Notes: a model not told the origin generated them from the sequence alone. DNA of 35,635 bases from Planctomycetaceae bacterium (GCA_024642205.1 JAHEBQ010000065.1:1-35635); one strand, 5' to 3'; counted from the stretch's first letter, positions 7,813 to 17,282 are shown. Translations and numbers: made by a program.

Positions 7813-10800
7813 TCAAGCCGCCTGGAGCGAGCGGGTTTGTTCAGCCCAACTGATCCATTGAGAGACCTCCGCGAGATCCGGTTTCTTGCCGTTACGGATG
7901 ATCTTCAGACCCTCTTTGGTTTCCGAAAAAGGTCCGATGATGTTGAAGAGATTTTTCGGCTGCATCGTCGCCAACTCTTCCGGTTCAGTTATTCCACAAG
8001 CAACCAGTAATTGTGCATCATGGCCACGGAGGTTGGGAACACGGCAAACGAGCCGAGCTTGATGTTGCCACTGGCGAATCAAATCTGCCGAAATTCGCTT
8101 GTACTTGATCTTCGTCGCCATCGACTCGGCAGTTTGTTTCAAAAAGTCGGTGACGGTGACAATTCCAATCTTTTCAAATCGCTCGGCTGTTTTTGGCCCA
8201 ATCGACGGCGCCGCCTCGACGTGATCGGTCAAGTCAAGAAAAAACTTCAATTTACGATTGGCAACAACCTGTGGAATTTTCGCTGGATTTTGCCTGGCAG
8301 TTTTTTGCGTCGCCAATTGACTGGCTGGGGCGACCCGCGGAACGATTTTGCGTTCGGTGAAAGGGGTGTTCATACGGGGCGGTCTGGCCATTCGGGGCGC
8401 CCGCACTGGATGCGAAGGCTGGCCTAGATCGGCATCAGGGCGAGGTTGATAGGTACGTGCCTTTTCCTCGAAGGGCGACGAATTGGATCGGATTGATTCC
8501 GTGTGAATGACCGGTTCCGCGACATCTCGATCACGGACCGCGTTTGATCCCAGTCTTGAACCTGTGCCCTCGGACCATTGAGGTCGAGTTGCGTCCAGCG
8601 ACCGGTACCAGCCATTGACACGTTCGATCGAGATCGAGTCGGCCCCCTGCGCGAACCGCCGCCCTTCCATGGTCGAAAAGAATCTCTCAATGCGTTCGAG
8701 TATTTGCTGGGGATGCGACGTATCAATTTGCTGTGGATCGGTTACACCGCAGGCAACGAGAACTCGCGCGTCGCTGATTCGCATTCCGGGCAAATTGACA
8801 AGCAACCACAATTGTGACTGCCATCGTTCCACTTGCTCCGCATGGAAACCGAGCTTCGTAATCTGGTTCGGCTCAATTGACATTAGATCGGCAACGGACT
8901 CGATTCCGTTGGCCTGGAAACTCCGCAGTTGACCTGGCTCGAAAAAACCAATTTTCTCCAGTTTCGTAAATCCGTCGATGCTCGACACGTAACCCAGCCG
9001 GTCACCGATTGAACTGACGGCGACTGGCGAAACCACCGGCGATGCCGGTCGTGCGCTGGTCACATGGCTTGAAACTCCACCCCCAAAATTCTGGCCGGAA
9101 ACCGGAAACGGAAAGCTGATGGCATCGTCGTAATCCAGAATCGGGCGAGCCGAATTGGATCGGGGGTATTTTGAAAGCGGATAGGGTCGCGGTAGCGAAC
9201 TGCTTGCGTAAACTTCGGTGGTCATCGACGAATCCGGGTTCCAAACGGTCTCCGGAGCCGGGTTGGTGTTTGGTCCCGTGACTGAGCGGCGATCAGGATT
9301 GGAAAACGGTTCAACGGCAGGCATGGTGGGTGGCAATTCCAGTAATGGCACGCCTGGAACCCGATCGGACAAATATCGATGCTGGGTCAGGATAACGATT
9401 TGGTGGCTTTGAGACGCAAACTCCTTCAGTCCATTTAACGTCGCGGTGATTCGTTCGGTTGGGATGCGGCAAAATGCATCATCAATTACGGTTGGGATCT
9501 GGACGCATTGACGTTGCAACTGCTCCTTCGCCGCCAGCATCAAACACAGATAAGTCTGGTCCTGGAGCCCAGGATCGATCGCGGAAAAATTGAGCACTTT
9601 GCCGAATCGATCGCGGACTTGAAGACCGACTTCCCGTTCTCCATCAAGCGAACGATACGGTTCGCTTAAAAAGACCTGCGAAAGATCGCCACCGGAAATG
9701 CGGCCCAGCAGGCCACACGCCGAATGAATCAATGCGTTGGGATGCGCAGGCAGAAAATCGCGGTTCAACTCCACTAGCCGCAACAGTTCGCCCAGCTCGT
9801 GATTCAGCAACTTCAGCTGATCGTCGATCCCGTGAAGCTTCAGGTTCAAGTCATTGACATTCACTTCACCTCGTATTGCATCACGCTGACGTATCAACTC
9901 GGCCCGACGAGCATTGAGTTGAATAAGCTCTGTTTCCACGTTGGCTGAGGTTGAAATGAGATCGCGACGCTCCTGCTTCAAAATCGCTAACCGGTGATGT
10001 TCCAACGGAAGATTTGTCGATTTGGCATGGCTGGGCGAATCGGCGATGGGTCTGGCAACCTTACCCACAAACCGTTTTCGAGCCTCGAGGTAGCCATTGT
10101 GTTGAGCGCATTCGTTGAACGCATGATCCGACCGTAAGATCGGTTCTGCGCCGGCCGGGTCCAATTCCCGAATCTCGTGGATCAACGCCTCTCGCCGCTG
10201 AATCAGGTATTGAATGTTATCCCCCAATTCTCCGTAACATCGGCGCAACTGTCTTAATTCAGCCGCAGCAGCCTTGTGGCGAAGGTGCTTGTACTGGTGG
10301 GCCAGTTCATTACACAACCCGTACAAATCATCTCGCATACTCTGGCAAAGTGACCCCAGCGTCCGCGCCATCTGAGACGTATCAACGCGTGAAGCGGCTG
10401 CATCGCCCCAGTGGTTGGCATTTCGTTCAGCCTCATCGACTTTACTTTCCAGCGCCACCAGAATGGCGCGCGCATGGTGGTAGGGATGCTCATCCGAATC
10501 GAGGGTCAATTCGTTCCAAACCAGCATTTCGTCTCGAAGTCGGACTCGCTGATTTTGAATGTCTGCTTGAATATGTCGCCAACGCCGAATCTGGTTGTCG
10601 ATTTCGTCCAGACGTTGATAGAGCGCAGAACACAGGCCTGACGGGAAATCATCGGGCGCAATATGGGTGACTTGTTTCTGTTCGTTTGCAATCAATTCCC
10701 GCAATTGGGCTATCTCGCGCTCAACACTTTTCAGCTGATCCTGGTAGGGCGACGCCTGAATCTCGTTGAGTCGAGTTTGAACCCGGGATAGCTGTCGCTC

Positions 10801-11427
10801 GATTTGTTCAACTTGTTCCTGCCGGTCCGACCGGTACGATTCAATCTGATTGACGTACCCGTTCCGTTCGCTGTTCAATCCCGCGATTCGCATCCGGAGC
10901 GACTCGATTTGCTGTTGCCGAACCTTGGTATCGCGCTGCCAACCCAGGTAACCCGAATCGTCACCAGCCGTTTCGGGACCGCTTGGAACGCCCAGCTGGT
11001 CTTGAAGGACGCGGGCCAGGCGAACCGCATTGGTGGGAGTTTCACGGAAGCTCACACTGAACACGGAATCATAGAGCTCGACGTTGAGACTTCCGGCCAA
11101 CTGCTCCAGTGACTGGATGGTATCGAAGCGGCCATCCGAATTGACGTCTGTCAAAGCTTGAATATCGACTTCCGAATTAAGCTGAACGTCGCGACTGAGC
11201 TGAAACTCGTTTCGCCCGTTGGTTACCTTTAATCGCCCGGCTGAGTGCCGAGTATTGACCGGAAGACTGCCATTGATATCAAATAATGTTCCCCGAATAA
11301 ACTCGCGAACCGTCGTTTTTCCGGCACCATTTTCTCCGTAGACGATTGACAGACCGTCGTCAAATCCCCCAAGTCGTAGATCGCGGCGGGTCCCGAAGCC
11401 ATCAATGGCTAGTTCCTTAAGCTTCAT
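7813..11427 (-). CDS. YhaN/SbcC-like ATPase with two C-terminal DUF4332 (helix-hairpin-helix) units
   Basis: This is a 1204-residue protein starting at an ATG at 11427, with GGAG at good spacing upstream. An SMC/Rad50-like ATPase head is split by long coiled coils. Walker A GENGAGKTT is at 31-39, helical Arg/Gln/Glu-rich segments run over about 170-560, the second head half includes a degenerate signature region, and Walker B VIDDAF is near 649 with an H-loop-like TQHR near 677. YhaN, a RecF/SbcC relative, is the nearest family I recognise. A Pro/Ser-rich linker (about 690-810) leads to two similar DUF4332 units (about 814-925 and 1064-1204), each containing a copy of VACG(V/I)T(D/E)P(Q/E)(Q/E). 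These fold as helix-hairpin-helix and probably bind DNA. A role in DNA end processing or repair is inferred. The metallophosphoesterase subunit that usually accompanies YhaN or SbcC is not adjacent. Confidence 0.8.
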   Translation of the reverse strand: MKLKELAIDGFGTRRDLRLGGFDDGLSIVYGENGAGKTTVREFIRGTLFDINGSLPVNTRHSAGRLKVTNGRNEFQLSRDVQLNSEVDIQALTDVNSDGRFDTIQSLEQLAGSLNVELYDSVFSVSFRETPTNAVRLARVLQDQLGVPSGPETAGDDSGYLGWQRDTKVRQQQIESLRMRIAGLNSERNGYVNQIESYRSDRQEQVEQIERQLSRVQTRLNEIQASPYQDQLKSVEREIAQLRELIANEQKQVTHIAPDDFPSGLCSALYQRLDEIDNQIRRWRHIQADIQNQRVRLRDEMLVWNELTLDSDEHPYHHARAILVALESKVDEAERNANHWGDAAASRVDTSQMARTLGSLCQSMRDDLYGLCNELAHQYKHLRHKAAAAELRQLRRCYGELGDNIQYLIQRREALIHEIRELDPAGAEPILRSDHAFNECAQHNGYLEARKRFVGKVARPIADSPSHAKSTNLPLEHHRLAILKQERRDLISTSANVETELIQLNARRAELIRQRDAIRGEVNVNDLNLKLHGIDDQLKLLNHELGELLRLVELNRDFLPAHPNALIHSACGLLGRISGGDLSQVFLSEPYRSLDGEREVGLQVRDRFGKVLNFSAIDPGLQDQTYLCLMLAAKEQLQRQCVQIPTVIDDAFCRIPTERITATLNGLKEFASQSHQIVILTQHRYLSDRVPGVPLLELPPTMPAVEPFSNPDRRSVTGPNTNPAPETVWNPDSSMTTEVYASSSLPRPYPLSKYPRSNSARPILDYDDAISFPFPVSGQNFGGGVSSHVTSARPASPVVSPVAVSSIGDRLGYVSSIDGFTKLEKIGFFEPGQLRSFQANGIESVADLMSIEPNQITKLGFHAEQVERWQSQLWLLVNLPGMRISDARVLVACGVTDPQQIDTSHPQQILERIERFFSTMEGRRFAQGADSISIERVNGWYRSLDATRPQWSEGTGSRLGSNAVRDRDVAEPVIHTESIRSNSSPFEEKARTYQPRPDADLGQPSHPVRAPRMARPPRMNTPFTERKIVPRVAPASQLATQKTARQNPAKIPQVVANRKLKFFLDLTDHVEAAPSIGPKTAERFEKIGIVTVTDFLKQTAESMATKIKYKRISADLIRQWQHQARLVCRVPNLRGHDAQLLVACGITEPEELATMQPKNLFNIIGPFSETKEGLKIIRNGKKPDLAEVSQWISWAEQTRSLQAA

Positions 11428-11815
11428 TGCTCAACTCCATTTTTCCAATCGATGCGACAGGGTTCTACATCGATGACCAGTTGTCGATTCCCTTCGACAG
11501 TCGACCCAATTGACCCGCGGGTACGGCAACAATGGTCGCTTGGGCAATCACCAAAACTTGACGCGGAAGTTTTCCAGTTTCAAAAATCTAATCCAACTCT
11601 ATTGTTCTACCTAGGTCAATTTGGCTCTCGCTGGCGGCGAACGTCTGCTAGCGAATGGACCTTCATGGAAGCGACCCGAATTCAGTGCTGCCACGTCCGC
11701 CACTGAATCTCCCCATAATCCCGACCGCCGCAGGTGTCGGCATCCATCGGGGTAGGTGCCCGAACGTGTACGCGCAACCTTGCTGCCCAGAGCCGATGAT
11801 CCCCCTCGATCCCAT
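11428..11815. other. Intergenic region without recognised features
   Basis: These 388 bases separate the ATPase gene from the DinB-like gene, both on the minus strand. Short frames on both strands are Arg/Ser/Gly-rich with no domain signature or Shine-Dalgarno site. The region should contain the promoter of the ATPase gene, but I could not pick out a convincing pair of hexamers. No hairpin plus T-run terminator for the DinB-like gene is obvious. Confidence 0.5.
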
Positions 11816-12343
11816 CTAAATAGGCAAATCACCCGGTTCTTCATTGGGAGTCCAATGAAAATGGTAATTTGGGCCTCGCTGAATTCGCGTCAGCTGGATT
11901 ATCTGATGCGTGTGTCCAACAAAATGGCTGGACGTATGCAAAATCGCCTGCATGTGCGTAACCTCGAAGCCCTGGATTTCGATTTTCCGGCGAAGTTGCC
12001 CTGCCGCCAGATGTTGCCATTGGTCTTTCGCTTCAGCGACAACCGTTTCCAGCAAACCGATCAGTTCGCTGTTCGTTTGCTGGTCCGCGTTGTGAAACTC
12101 GGAATCACGATCTCGTAGATCGTTCGCTAATGTAAACGGCACGACTCCCCATTGGCGAAGATTTCCGGCCAGGTGGAGGATCAAATTGCCGATGCTGTTC
12201 ATCGACGGTTCAGGCCGCCACCAGGTCTGGTTCTCGCTCAATTGATCAAGACAATGGCGAATCTTGGCCATAGATTGATCCAACAGGTCAGCGGTCAAAC
12301 GGGAAAACTCGTCGGTAAATTCAGATTGGAGAACGTCAGACAT
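11816..12343 (-). CDS. DinB-like / DUF1572 family protein
   Basis: This is a 175-residue predicted four-helix-bundle protein. The spaced His residues typical of the DinB/YfiT metal-binding fold are visible: one in LILHLAGNLRQW near residue 57 and a C-terminal cluster in HTSSHFVGHTHQ near residues 135-146. Such proteins are usually small cytoplasmic thiol- or damage-associated transferases with a Zn or Ni site; the exact reaction here cannot be deduced. The N-terminus (MSDVLQSEF) matches DUF1572 members, which begin with a helix and a conserved Trp-Trp-Arg-Pro (WWRPEPSMNSIGN) segment. The start ATG at 12343 lacks a clear ribosome-binding site. The gene is divergent from the DUF1080 gene. Confidence 0.75.
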   Translation of the reverse strand: MSDVLQSEFTDEFSRLTADLLDQSMAKIRHCLDQLSENQTWWRPEPSMNSIGNLILHLAGNLRQWGVVPFTLANDLRDRDSEFHNADQQTNSELIGLLETVVAEAKDQWQHLAAGQLRRKIEIQGFEVTHMQAILHTSSHFVGHTHQIIQLTRIQRGPNYHFHWTPNEEPGDLPI

Positions 12344-12481
12344 GGTTTATCTTTGCCAGTTCGAATCGGCTCAAGCTCCGCACAGCCAAAATCGGGGATA
12401 ACGGAAAAACTCAGGGGAGGGTTGGTAGTTTGGACGATGCTGGAAGGTTAAGATGTTGTAATCAATTTGCCTTCGAATACC

Positions 12482-13849
12482 ATGCCGATTTTCGAGAGAA
12501 CCAACGTGAAACATTCCTTGCTCACAAATCAACATTGGATTTTCCTGTCCGCGTTTTTCCTGTCCGCGTTTTTCCTGTTTTCGGCTGTGTCTTGGGGCCA
12601 AGAGGTTCCCGCTGGATTCGATTCGATCTTTAACGGCAGGAACCTCGACGGTTGGTACGCAATTGCCACGTACGATCCCCGCAGCCTTGAAGGCATGTCG
12701 GATGTCGAAAGAGCATCCCGTATCGACGCGGCGAGGGCGAAGACCAAAGAATTTTGGCGCGTTGAAAATGGTGAAATCGTCAACGACGGCAATGGCCCGT
12801 ATTTGACGAGCGACAGAAATTATGGTGATTTCGAGTTGTTGATCGAGTACAAAACCGTCGCCGGTGCTGATAGCGGCATTTACCTCAAGGCAACGCCTCA
12901 GGTCCAGATCTGGGACTATACCGACGAAAAGAAATTCAATATCGGGTCAAACAAGGGGTCCGGAGGGTTGTGGAACAACAGCCAGGGCGCGGCCGGAAAG
13001 GACCCGCTGGTGTTAGCTGATCACCCGTTTGGGCAGTGGAACAAATTTCGTATTCGCCAACTCGGATCGCGAACCAGTGTCTGGCTCAACGAAAAACTCA
13101 TCGTCGACAATGCCATAATGGAAAACTACTGGGACAAGAAGAACCATCTGCCTTTGGTCGCCAAAGGGCCCATTCAATTGCAAACGCACGGTGGCGAAAT
13201 TCGTTGGCGGAACATCTTTGTGCGCGAGATCGGATCTGAAGAGGCGAACCAGATCCTCGCGTCAGCAGGCAACGAGGGATTCGAGTCGATTTTCAACGGC
13301 AAGGACTTTGATGGCTGGGCCGGTCCTCTGGAAAATTATGAGGTCGTCGACGGCAGTGTCCGCTGCAAAGCGGGAAAAGGTGGAACGATTCACACGAAAC
13401 AGGAGTATTCGGACTTCGTCGCCCGACTTGAATTCAAGCTGCCTCCGGGCGGTAACAATGGCTTGGCGATTCGTTACCCCGGCAATGGTGACACCGCGTA
13501 TGTCGGAATGTGCGAACTGCAGGTACTTGATAACGAGCATGAAAAATTTGCGGGTAAGCTTGACGATCGTCAGTATCACGGCTCGGCTTACGGAATGGTT
13601 GCTGCCCACCGCGGGTACCAACGCCCAACTGGCGAGTGGAATTTCCAGGAAGTAACGGTTCAGGGCTCGACGATCAAAGTCGAACTTAACGGTACGATCA
13701 TCCTGAATTGCGATCTGGCTGATGTCACTGAGTTTATGGCAGGCAGTCCGCACCCGGGCAAGGATCGCACTTCAGGTTCCTTCGGACTGGCCGGACACAG
13801 CGATCCGGTTGAATTTCGCAATCTGGCCATCAAGCAGCTTGATCAATAA
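12482..13849 (+). CDS. Secreted protein with two DUF1080 (3-keto-disaccharide hydrolase-like) domains
   Basis: This 455-residue exported protein has two concanavalin-like DUF1080 domains. The first (about residues 42-250) begins at FDSIFNGRNLDGW and the second (about 265-450) at FESIFNGKDFDGW, which shows internal duplication. DUF1080 proteins are abundant in planctomycetes and are linked to sugar-chain degradation, with 3-keto-disaccharide hydrolysis shown for some members; the substrate here is unknown. The ATG at 12482 is used for coordinates, but a GTG at 12506 is preceded by GAGAGA at good spacing and gives a more typical signal peptide, so it may be the true start. The signal peptide core contains an in-frame duplication (FLSAFFLSAFF) encoded by a 15-bp tandem repeat. 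The next gene follows 104 bases downstream on the same strand. Confidence 0.85.
   Translation: MPIFERTNVKHSLLTNQHWIFLSAFFLSAFFLFSAVSWGQEVPAGFDSIFNGRNLDGWYAIATYDPRSLEGMSDVERASRIDAARAKTKEFWRVENGEIVNDGNGPYLTSDRNYGDFELLIEYKTVAGADSGIYLKATPQVQIWDYTDEKKFNIGSNKGSGGLWNNSQGAAGKDPLVLADHPFGQWNKFRIRQLGSRTSVWLNEKLIVDNAIMENYWDKKNHLPLVAKGPIQLQTHGGEIRWRNIFVREIGSEEANQILASAGNEGFESIFNGKDFDGWAGPLENYEVVDGSVRCKAGKGGTIHTKQEYSDFVARLEFKLPPGGNNGLAIRYPGNGDTAYVGMCELQVLDNEHEKFAGKLDDRQYHGSAYGMVAAHRGYQRPTGEWNFQEVTVQGSTIKVELNGTIILNCDLADVTEFMAGSPHPGKDRTSGSFGLAGHSDPVEFRNLAIKQLDQ
12541..12578 (+). repeat. 15-bp tandem repeat within the signal-peptide coding region
   Basis: The unit TTTCCTGTCCGCGTT occurs at 12541-12555 and 12556-12570, then 8 bases of a third copy follow to 12578. 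As the unit is a multiple of three it duplicates five residues in the hydrophobic core of the DUF1080 protein's signal peptide without changing frame. It looks like recent slippage. Confidence 0.85.
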
Positions 13850-13953
13850 GGATTCGTTCGGCCCGGCCGCCGAACTAGCGTCCATCCTGTTCCAGTTGTT
13901 TTGGGTGTCGAGCCAGGCTGCCACAGAAACTAACGTCTTCACCAACCGAATCG

Positions 13954-14517
13954 ATGGCAAAATATTACTTTCGTCTGATCCTGTTGCTCGGTTCAGTGAT
14001 CGGTTTTTTTGCAATCGTTGGTTCGTTATTGCCAAGATCCTATTCGTTCGAATCCGAAATTGAAATCAATGCGAAAAGTTCTGAAATTTTTTCGCAAATC
14101 AATTCGCTTCGCAACTGGAAGAACTGGTCGCGGCAGTGGAATCCGGCGGAAATCGAAAACCTGGAAATCCACTACAATGGACAGACCGAGGGCGTCGGTG
14201 CGGCTCAAAGCTGGACCGACATACGTGGGTCCGGCAAGCTGTGGATCACCGAGAGCGCACCCGAACGCTTGATCATATACGAAATGACGTTCGATAACTT
14301 TCCCAAGATGATCAGTCAAATCGAGCTGGTTCCTGTAAAATCGGCAACCAAGGTTCGCTGGACCAGCGAAGGGAGACTTCCTGGCGGCCCTTTTTACGGC
14401 TACTTTGGCTCGTTCTTTTCATCGCAGATGAAGTCGGAGTACGACAAAAGCCTGGAGAAGCTCAAACGGGTTGTTGAATCCGCACTACCGGTTTCGACAC
14501 TCAAGGACGCCGGGTAA
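13954..14517 (+). CDS. Membrane-anchored SRPBCC (polyketide cyclase-like) protein
   Basis: This 187-residue protein has one N-terminal transmembrane segment (about 5-27) and a START/SRPBCC-type helix-grip domain over about 35-180. Typical marks are the ESEIEINAKSSEIFSQI opening strand-helix, the LRNWKNWSRQWNP segment, and a C-terminal long helix (SSQMKSEYDKSLEKLKRVVES). Such domains bind hydrophobic ligands, and the anchored form is common in bacteria as a family of unknown role. It lies 104 bases after the DUF1080 gene on the same strand and may be co-transcribed with it. No strong Shine-Dalgarno site is visible before the ATG at 13954. It is convergent with the ZIP transporter, with 73 bases between the stops and no clear terminator. 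Confidence 0.75.
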   Translation: MAKYYFRLILLLGSVIGFFAIVGSLLPRSYSFESEIEINAKSSEIFSQINSLRNWKNWSRQWNPAEIENLEIHYNGQTEGVGAAQSWTDIRGSGKLWITESAPERLIIYEMTFDNFPKMISQIELVPVKSATKVRWTSEGRLPGGPFYGYFGSFFSSQMKSEYDKSLEKLKRVVESALPVSTLKDAG

Positions 14518-14590
14518 CCGCATTCGGTCGCAGCCGTTCGGTCCCTTTGGATTCCAGCTTGAACCAAACCGGATCGGGCCCGGCCAGGGC

Positions 14591-15502
14591 TCACTGGATA
14601 CCGATTTCGAGCGGATCATGTTGTCCCGATTCACGCAGCTGTGGCCGGCGCAAACCCTCCGGGTTGTGCTGATGCGTCATCTCGATCAAGAACGCAATCG
14701 CGACGCCCAACAGCAGCATGCCGGACAATTTCAAGCGGTCGTGAGCGTGAAAATGAACTTCCGGAAGCAGGTCACCCAGAGAAATGCAAAGAAAAATACC
14801 AGCGGAAAAAGCCAATGCGACACCGAGAATCGTATCGCGGTAGTTGATGCTCTGCTCGATCGAAAACGCAAACAAAATCGCACCCAACGGGCACATCAGC
14901 GCAAACACCAGATTGACGGTTAGTTGTTTTTGCATGTTCCAGCCACGTGCCGCCATCAACGACGTGATGGAAAGTGCGTCCAGGGGCTTATGCAGGAAAA
15001 TCGCCAGAAAAACTCCCAATCCCGCGAACGACAGACCCACGGGCGATGTCGATTGAACAACGGCTGCCAAAGCAATCCCATCGATGATGGTGTGAACGGC
15101 CAAACCGAAACAAAGCCCAAGCCAACTGAGATCCATCCCGCCGCCATGGTCTTCGCAATGCACATGATGATGATCGTGTTCATGATCGCACAACTGTTTG
15201 TGTTTGTGATCATGTTCCCGGTCGACCGCCAGGTCATGCTGATGAAAATGAAACATGCGAATCATGAAGAACATGAACAACAAACCGAACAGGCAAATCC
15301 CCGTGGTCAACTCAATACTGTCCAGTTTGTAATATGCGTGAGGCAGAAGGTGCAATAGCGCGACACCGAGCATGACGCCGGATACAAAACTAAGCGTCAG
15401 CTGGATCCGGCGATGAGTGAGTTTGACCAGGGAGGGAACGGAACCGCCGAACAAGGAGGCCATTGCGATCAAAACGCAATAAATGATCAACATCGAGTAC
15501 AT
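14591..15502 (-). CDS. ZIP family divalent metal transporter
   Basis: This is a 303-residue integral membrane protein with about eight predicted transmembrane helices and a His-rich cytoplasmic loop (residues 85-118: HFHQHD, HDHKHK, HEHDHHHVH) between TM3 and TM4, the hallmark of ZIP (PF02535) transporters of Zn, Fe or Mn. TM4 carries HTIIDGIALA (His137, Asp141), matching the usual HNxxDG metal site. TM5 carries HKPLDALS (His171, Asp175) instead of the usual HExPHE, a variant binuclear site that may alter metal choice or transport coupling. The ATG at 15502 has GAGGGATG just upstream as ribosome-binding site. The extreme C-terminus (about 275-303) is polar. The direction and metal cannot be settled from sequence. 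Confidence 0.85.
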   Translation of the reverse strand: MYSMLIIYCVLIAMASLFGGSVPSLVKLTHRRIQLTLSFVSGVMLGVALLHLLPHAYYKLDSIELTTGICLFGLLFMFFMIRMFHFHQHDLAVDREHDHKHKQLCDHEHDHHHVHCEDHGGGMDLSWLGLCFGLAVHTIIDGIALAAVVQSTSPVGLSFAGLGVFLAIFLHKPLDALSITSLMAARGWNMQKQLTVNLVFALMCPLGAILFAFSIEQSINYRDTILGVALAFSAGIFLCISLGDLLPEVHFHAHDRLKLSGMLLLGVAIAFLIEMTHQHNPEGLRRPQLRESGQHDPLEIGIQ

Positions 15503-15814
15503 CGCATCCCTCGCCCGGAAAACTCAAAACGCGAGAAACTCACCGTCTCGCCAATACGGTCCACTTGCATCTCCGCCGGTCGAACCGCCAATCGGAATCC
15601 TTCAGATGAATCGAACATCGTATGACAACGTCGAACCATTGCAAGTCAAAATCGGTGATTGATCAAGCTTGTTTGATCTCGAGGCGGACGGGAATGGCCC
15701 GGGAGGTCTCAATTTCAGAAACGAATGATCTTGGATTTCCCCTCCGATCACCGGAGGGAGATTCCAATGGATGGTCCCGTAACGAGGGCCGATGTTTCCT
15801 CAACGTGTGGAAAT
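15503..15814. other. Intergenic region with a 7-bp hairpin
   Basis: These 312 bases lie between the DUF900 hydrolase end and the ZIP transporter start, both on the minus strand. The only structure seen is CCCTCCG-ATCAC-CGGAGGG at 15740-15758, a stable stem-loop without a following T-run on either strand. It might be a weak terminator or processing site for the hydrolase mRNA. No gene is supported. Confidence 0.45.
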
Positions 15815-17038
15815 TCAACGCCGCTGAGGCTCACCGGGAAACGGCGACCTCCGTTCCGGATCTGCCATTCTCGCTTCAGTGTTTGTCGTCGCGCCGGGAC
15901 AGCTCGAAAATGCAGGAGTCAATATTCGTTCTTCAAACGTAGCGTTCAGTAGACTCGCCAACTTGACGTTCATCGAAGCCGAGCGGCCATAATTAACGAC
16001 TGAATGTCGACCGTTGACTTCAAAAGTGATATTGCAAATCCCGATCGAATGAGAACCTGGTTCACCCCGTTTGGCCAAATCCTGAAGCCTCAACGTTGAT
16101 TGGGTGCGGCGACGAGCGATCGTTTGTGACAGTTTTACGGCGTGATCGTCGCAGTTGAGAAAAACTTCGGTCCGGTGAACCAACGGATTCTGCGGATACT
16201 CGATCAGGTCAGACTGTATATAACACGGGTTCAAAGCGGGCGCAAGAATTGCGACTCGATACTTTCCGAACCGATCCTGCTGGAGTTGTAATTCCGGCTT
16301 GGAAAGCGCTTTCAATACAACCTGGGCCCCCAGGCTGAATCCGCCGAGGACCATGTTTCGATCTTCGAACCGGCAAAGCAGCAGACCGAACGTGTCGCCG
16401 ATCGTAACGGATCGGCGAGACTTGATGTCATAGTCAGCAAAAATCCGCGCCCGCTCCACATCCGACCGCCAGGCAAAAATAACGAAACGCATCGGCGGCC
16501 GTTTTTCGGTTTGAAGTGCTTGTTCATAAAACTGCAATCCTCGTGAAATGGCCCATTTCAGAGCCGTCCGATTGCCATGCACATACAACATCGTGACTTT
16601 GGATTTGTCAGTGGAGTGCAGTTGGACCAACTCGTCCAGCGAGGCGTCCTGCCAGCCCCCATCGATCAGATGCGAACATTTGAGTCGCGAAAGATCCGCC
16701 GGTGCAGCGTGCGATTCGCGGGCAGAAATCAACCAGATATCATCGTGTTCGCAAATACAAACCGGCTCCGTTCTCAGGCAGGTCCGGGATGTGTAGACAA
16801 CCAGCCCGGCAGCGGACCCGAGAGTTGAATCGGTTCGCGTGATATTGAACTCCGACTGCAGGACCGGGGTCGGCGACAATCCGACGGCAGGTTCCGCCGA
16901 AAGCAGTTGTTGCGATCCGCATTGGAACGAATTCGCACTGGTTTCCTGACCGCTGACGTACGACGCCAACATCAAACCTGCCCAAAGCACTGCCATTAAT
17001 GGCAACCACGATTGTTTTCTTGAATGGCTATGGGTCAT
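15815..17038 (-). CDS. Secreted alpha/beta hydrolase (DUF900-like)
   Basis: This 407-residue protein starts at the ATG at 17038, chosen because it begins a signal peptide (MTHSHSRKQSW, hydrophobic core, cleavage near Gly-Gln-Glu at residues 30-32); the frame is open to 17194 but that extension is basic and unconvincing. The catalytic core shows the oxyanion strand LYVHGNRT (152-158) and the nucleophile elbow GFSLGAQ with Ser235, the pattern of DUF900-type (PF05990) alpha/beta hydrolases. A candidate acid is Asp in FLNCDDHAV and a candidate His is in the EPGSHSIG region, by analogy. The substrate is unknown, perhaps an ester or lipid in the periplasm. The last residues (PERRSPFPGEPQRR) are basic and Pro-rich. 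It is divergent from the lipoprotein gene. Confidence 0.75.
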   Translation of the reverse strand: MTHSHSRKQSWLPLMAVLWAGLMLASYVSGQETSANSFQCGSQQLLSAEPAVGLSPTPVLQSEFNITRTDSTLGSAAGLVVYTSRTCLRTEPVCICEHDDIWLISARESHAAPADLSRLKCSHLIDGGWQDASLDELVQLHSTDKSKVTMLYVHGNRTALKWAISRGLQFYEQALQTEKRPPMRFVIFAWRSDVERARIFADYDIKSRRSVTIGDTFGLLLCRFEDRNMVLGGFSLGAQVVLKALSKPELQLQQDRFGKYRVAILAPALNPCYIQSDLIEYPQNPLVHRTEVFLNCDDHAVKLSQTIARRRTQSTLRLQDLAKRGEPGSHSIGICNITFEVNGRHSVVNYGRSASMNVKLASLLNATFEERILTPAFSSCPGATTNTEARMADPERRSPFPGEPQRR

Positions 17039-17282
17039 TTTTGATTCGCGTAACAGGATCCAGTCGGTAAGATCGTTACAGGCTGGCAAAGCTGGACCGG
17101 CTGAACCGATATTCCGTATAACAATAAGGTGCATCAAGTCGTTTTTTCGGTATTTCCTGCGATGTTGTAAAAAATACACACGTTGAGCTTGCACATCATT
17201 GGATGTGTTGTACGTTTCTACACCCGAAATCAGATCATTGATTTCAGCGATATCTACATGATTGGCTTGGGAAGACGTACCG

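Noticed and set aside
11611..11844. 77-codon minus-strand frame between the ATPase and DinB-like genes
   Set aside because: Arg/Ser/Gly-rich composition, no ribosome-binding site, and it overlaps the end of the DinB-like gene.
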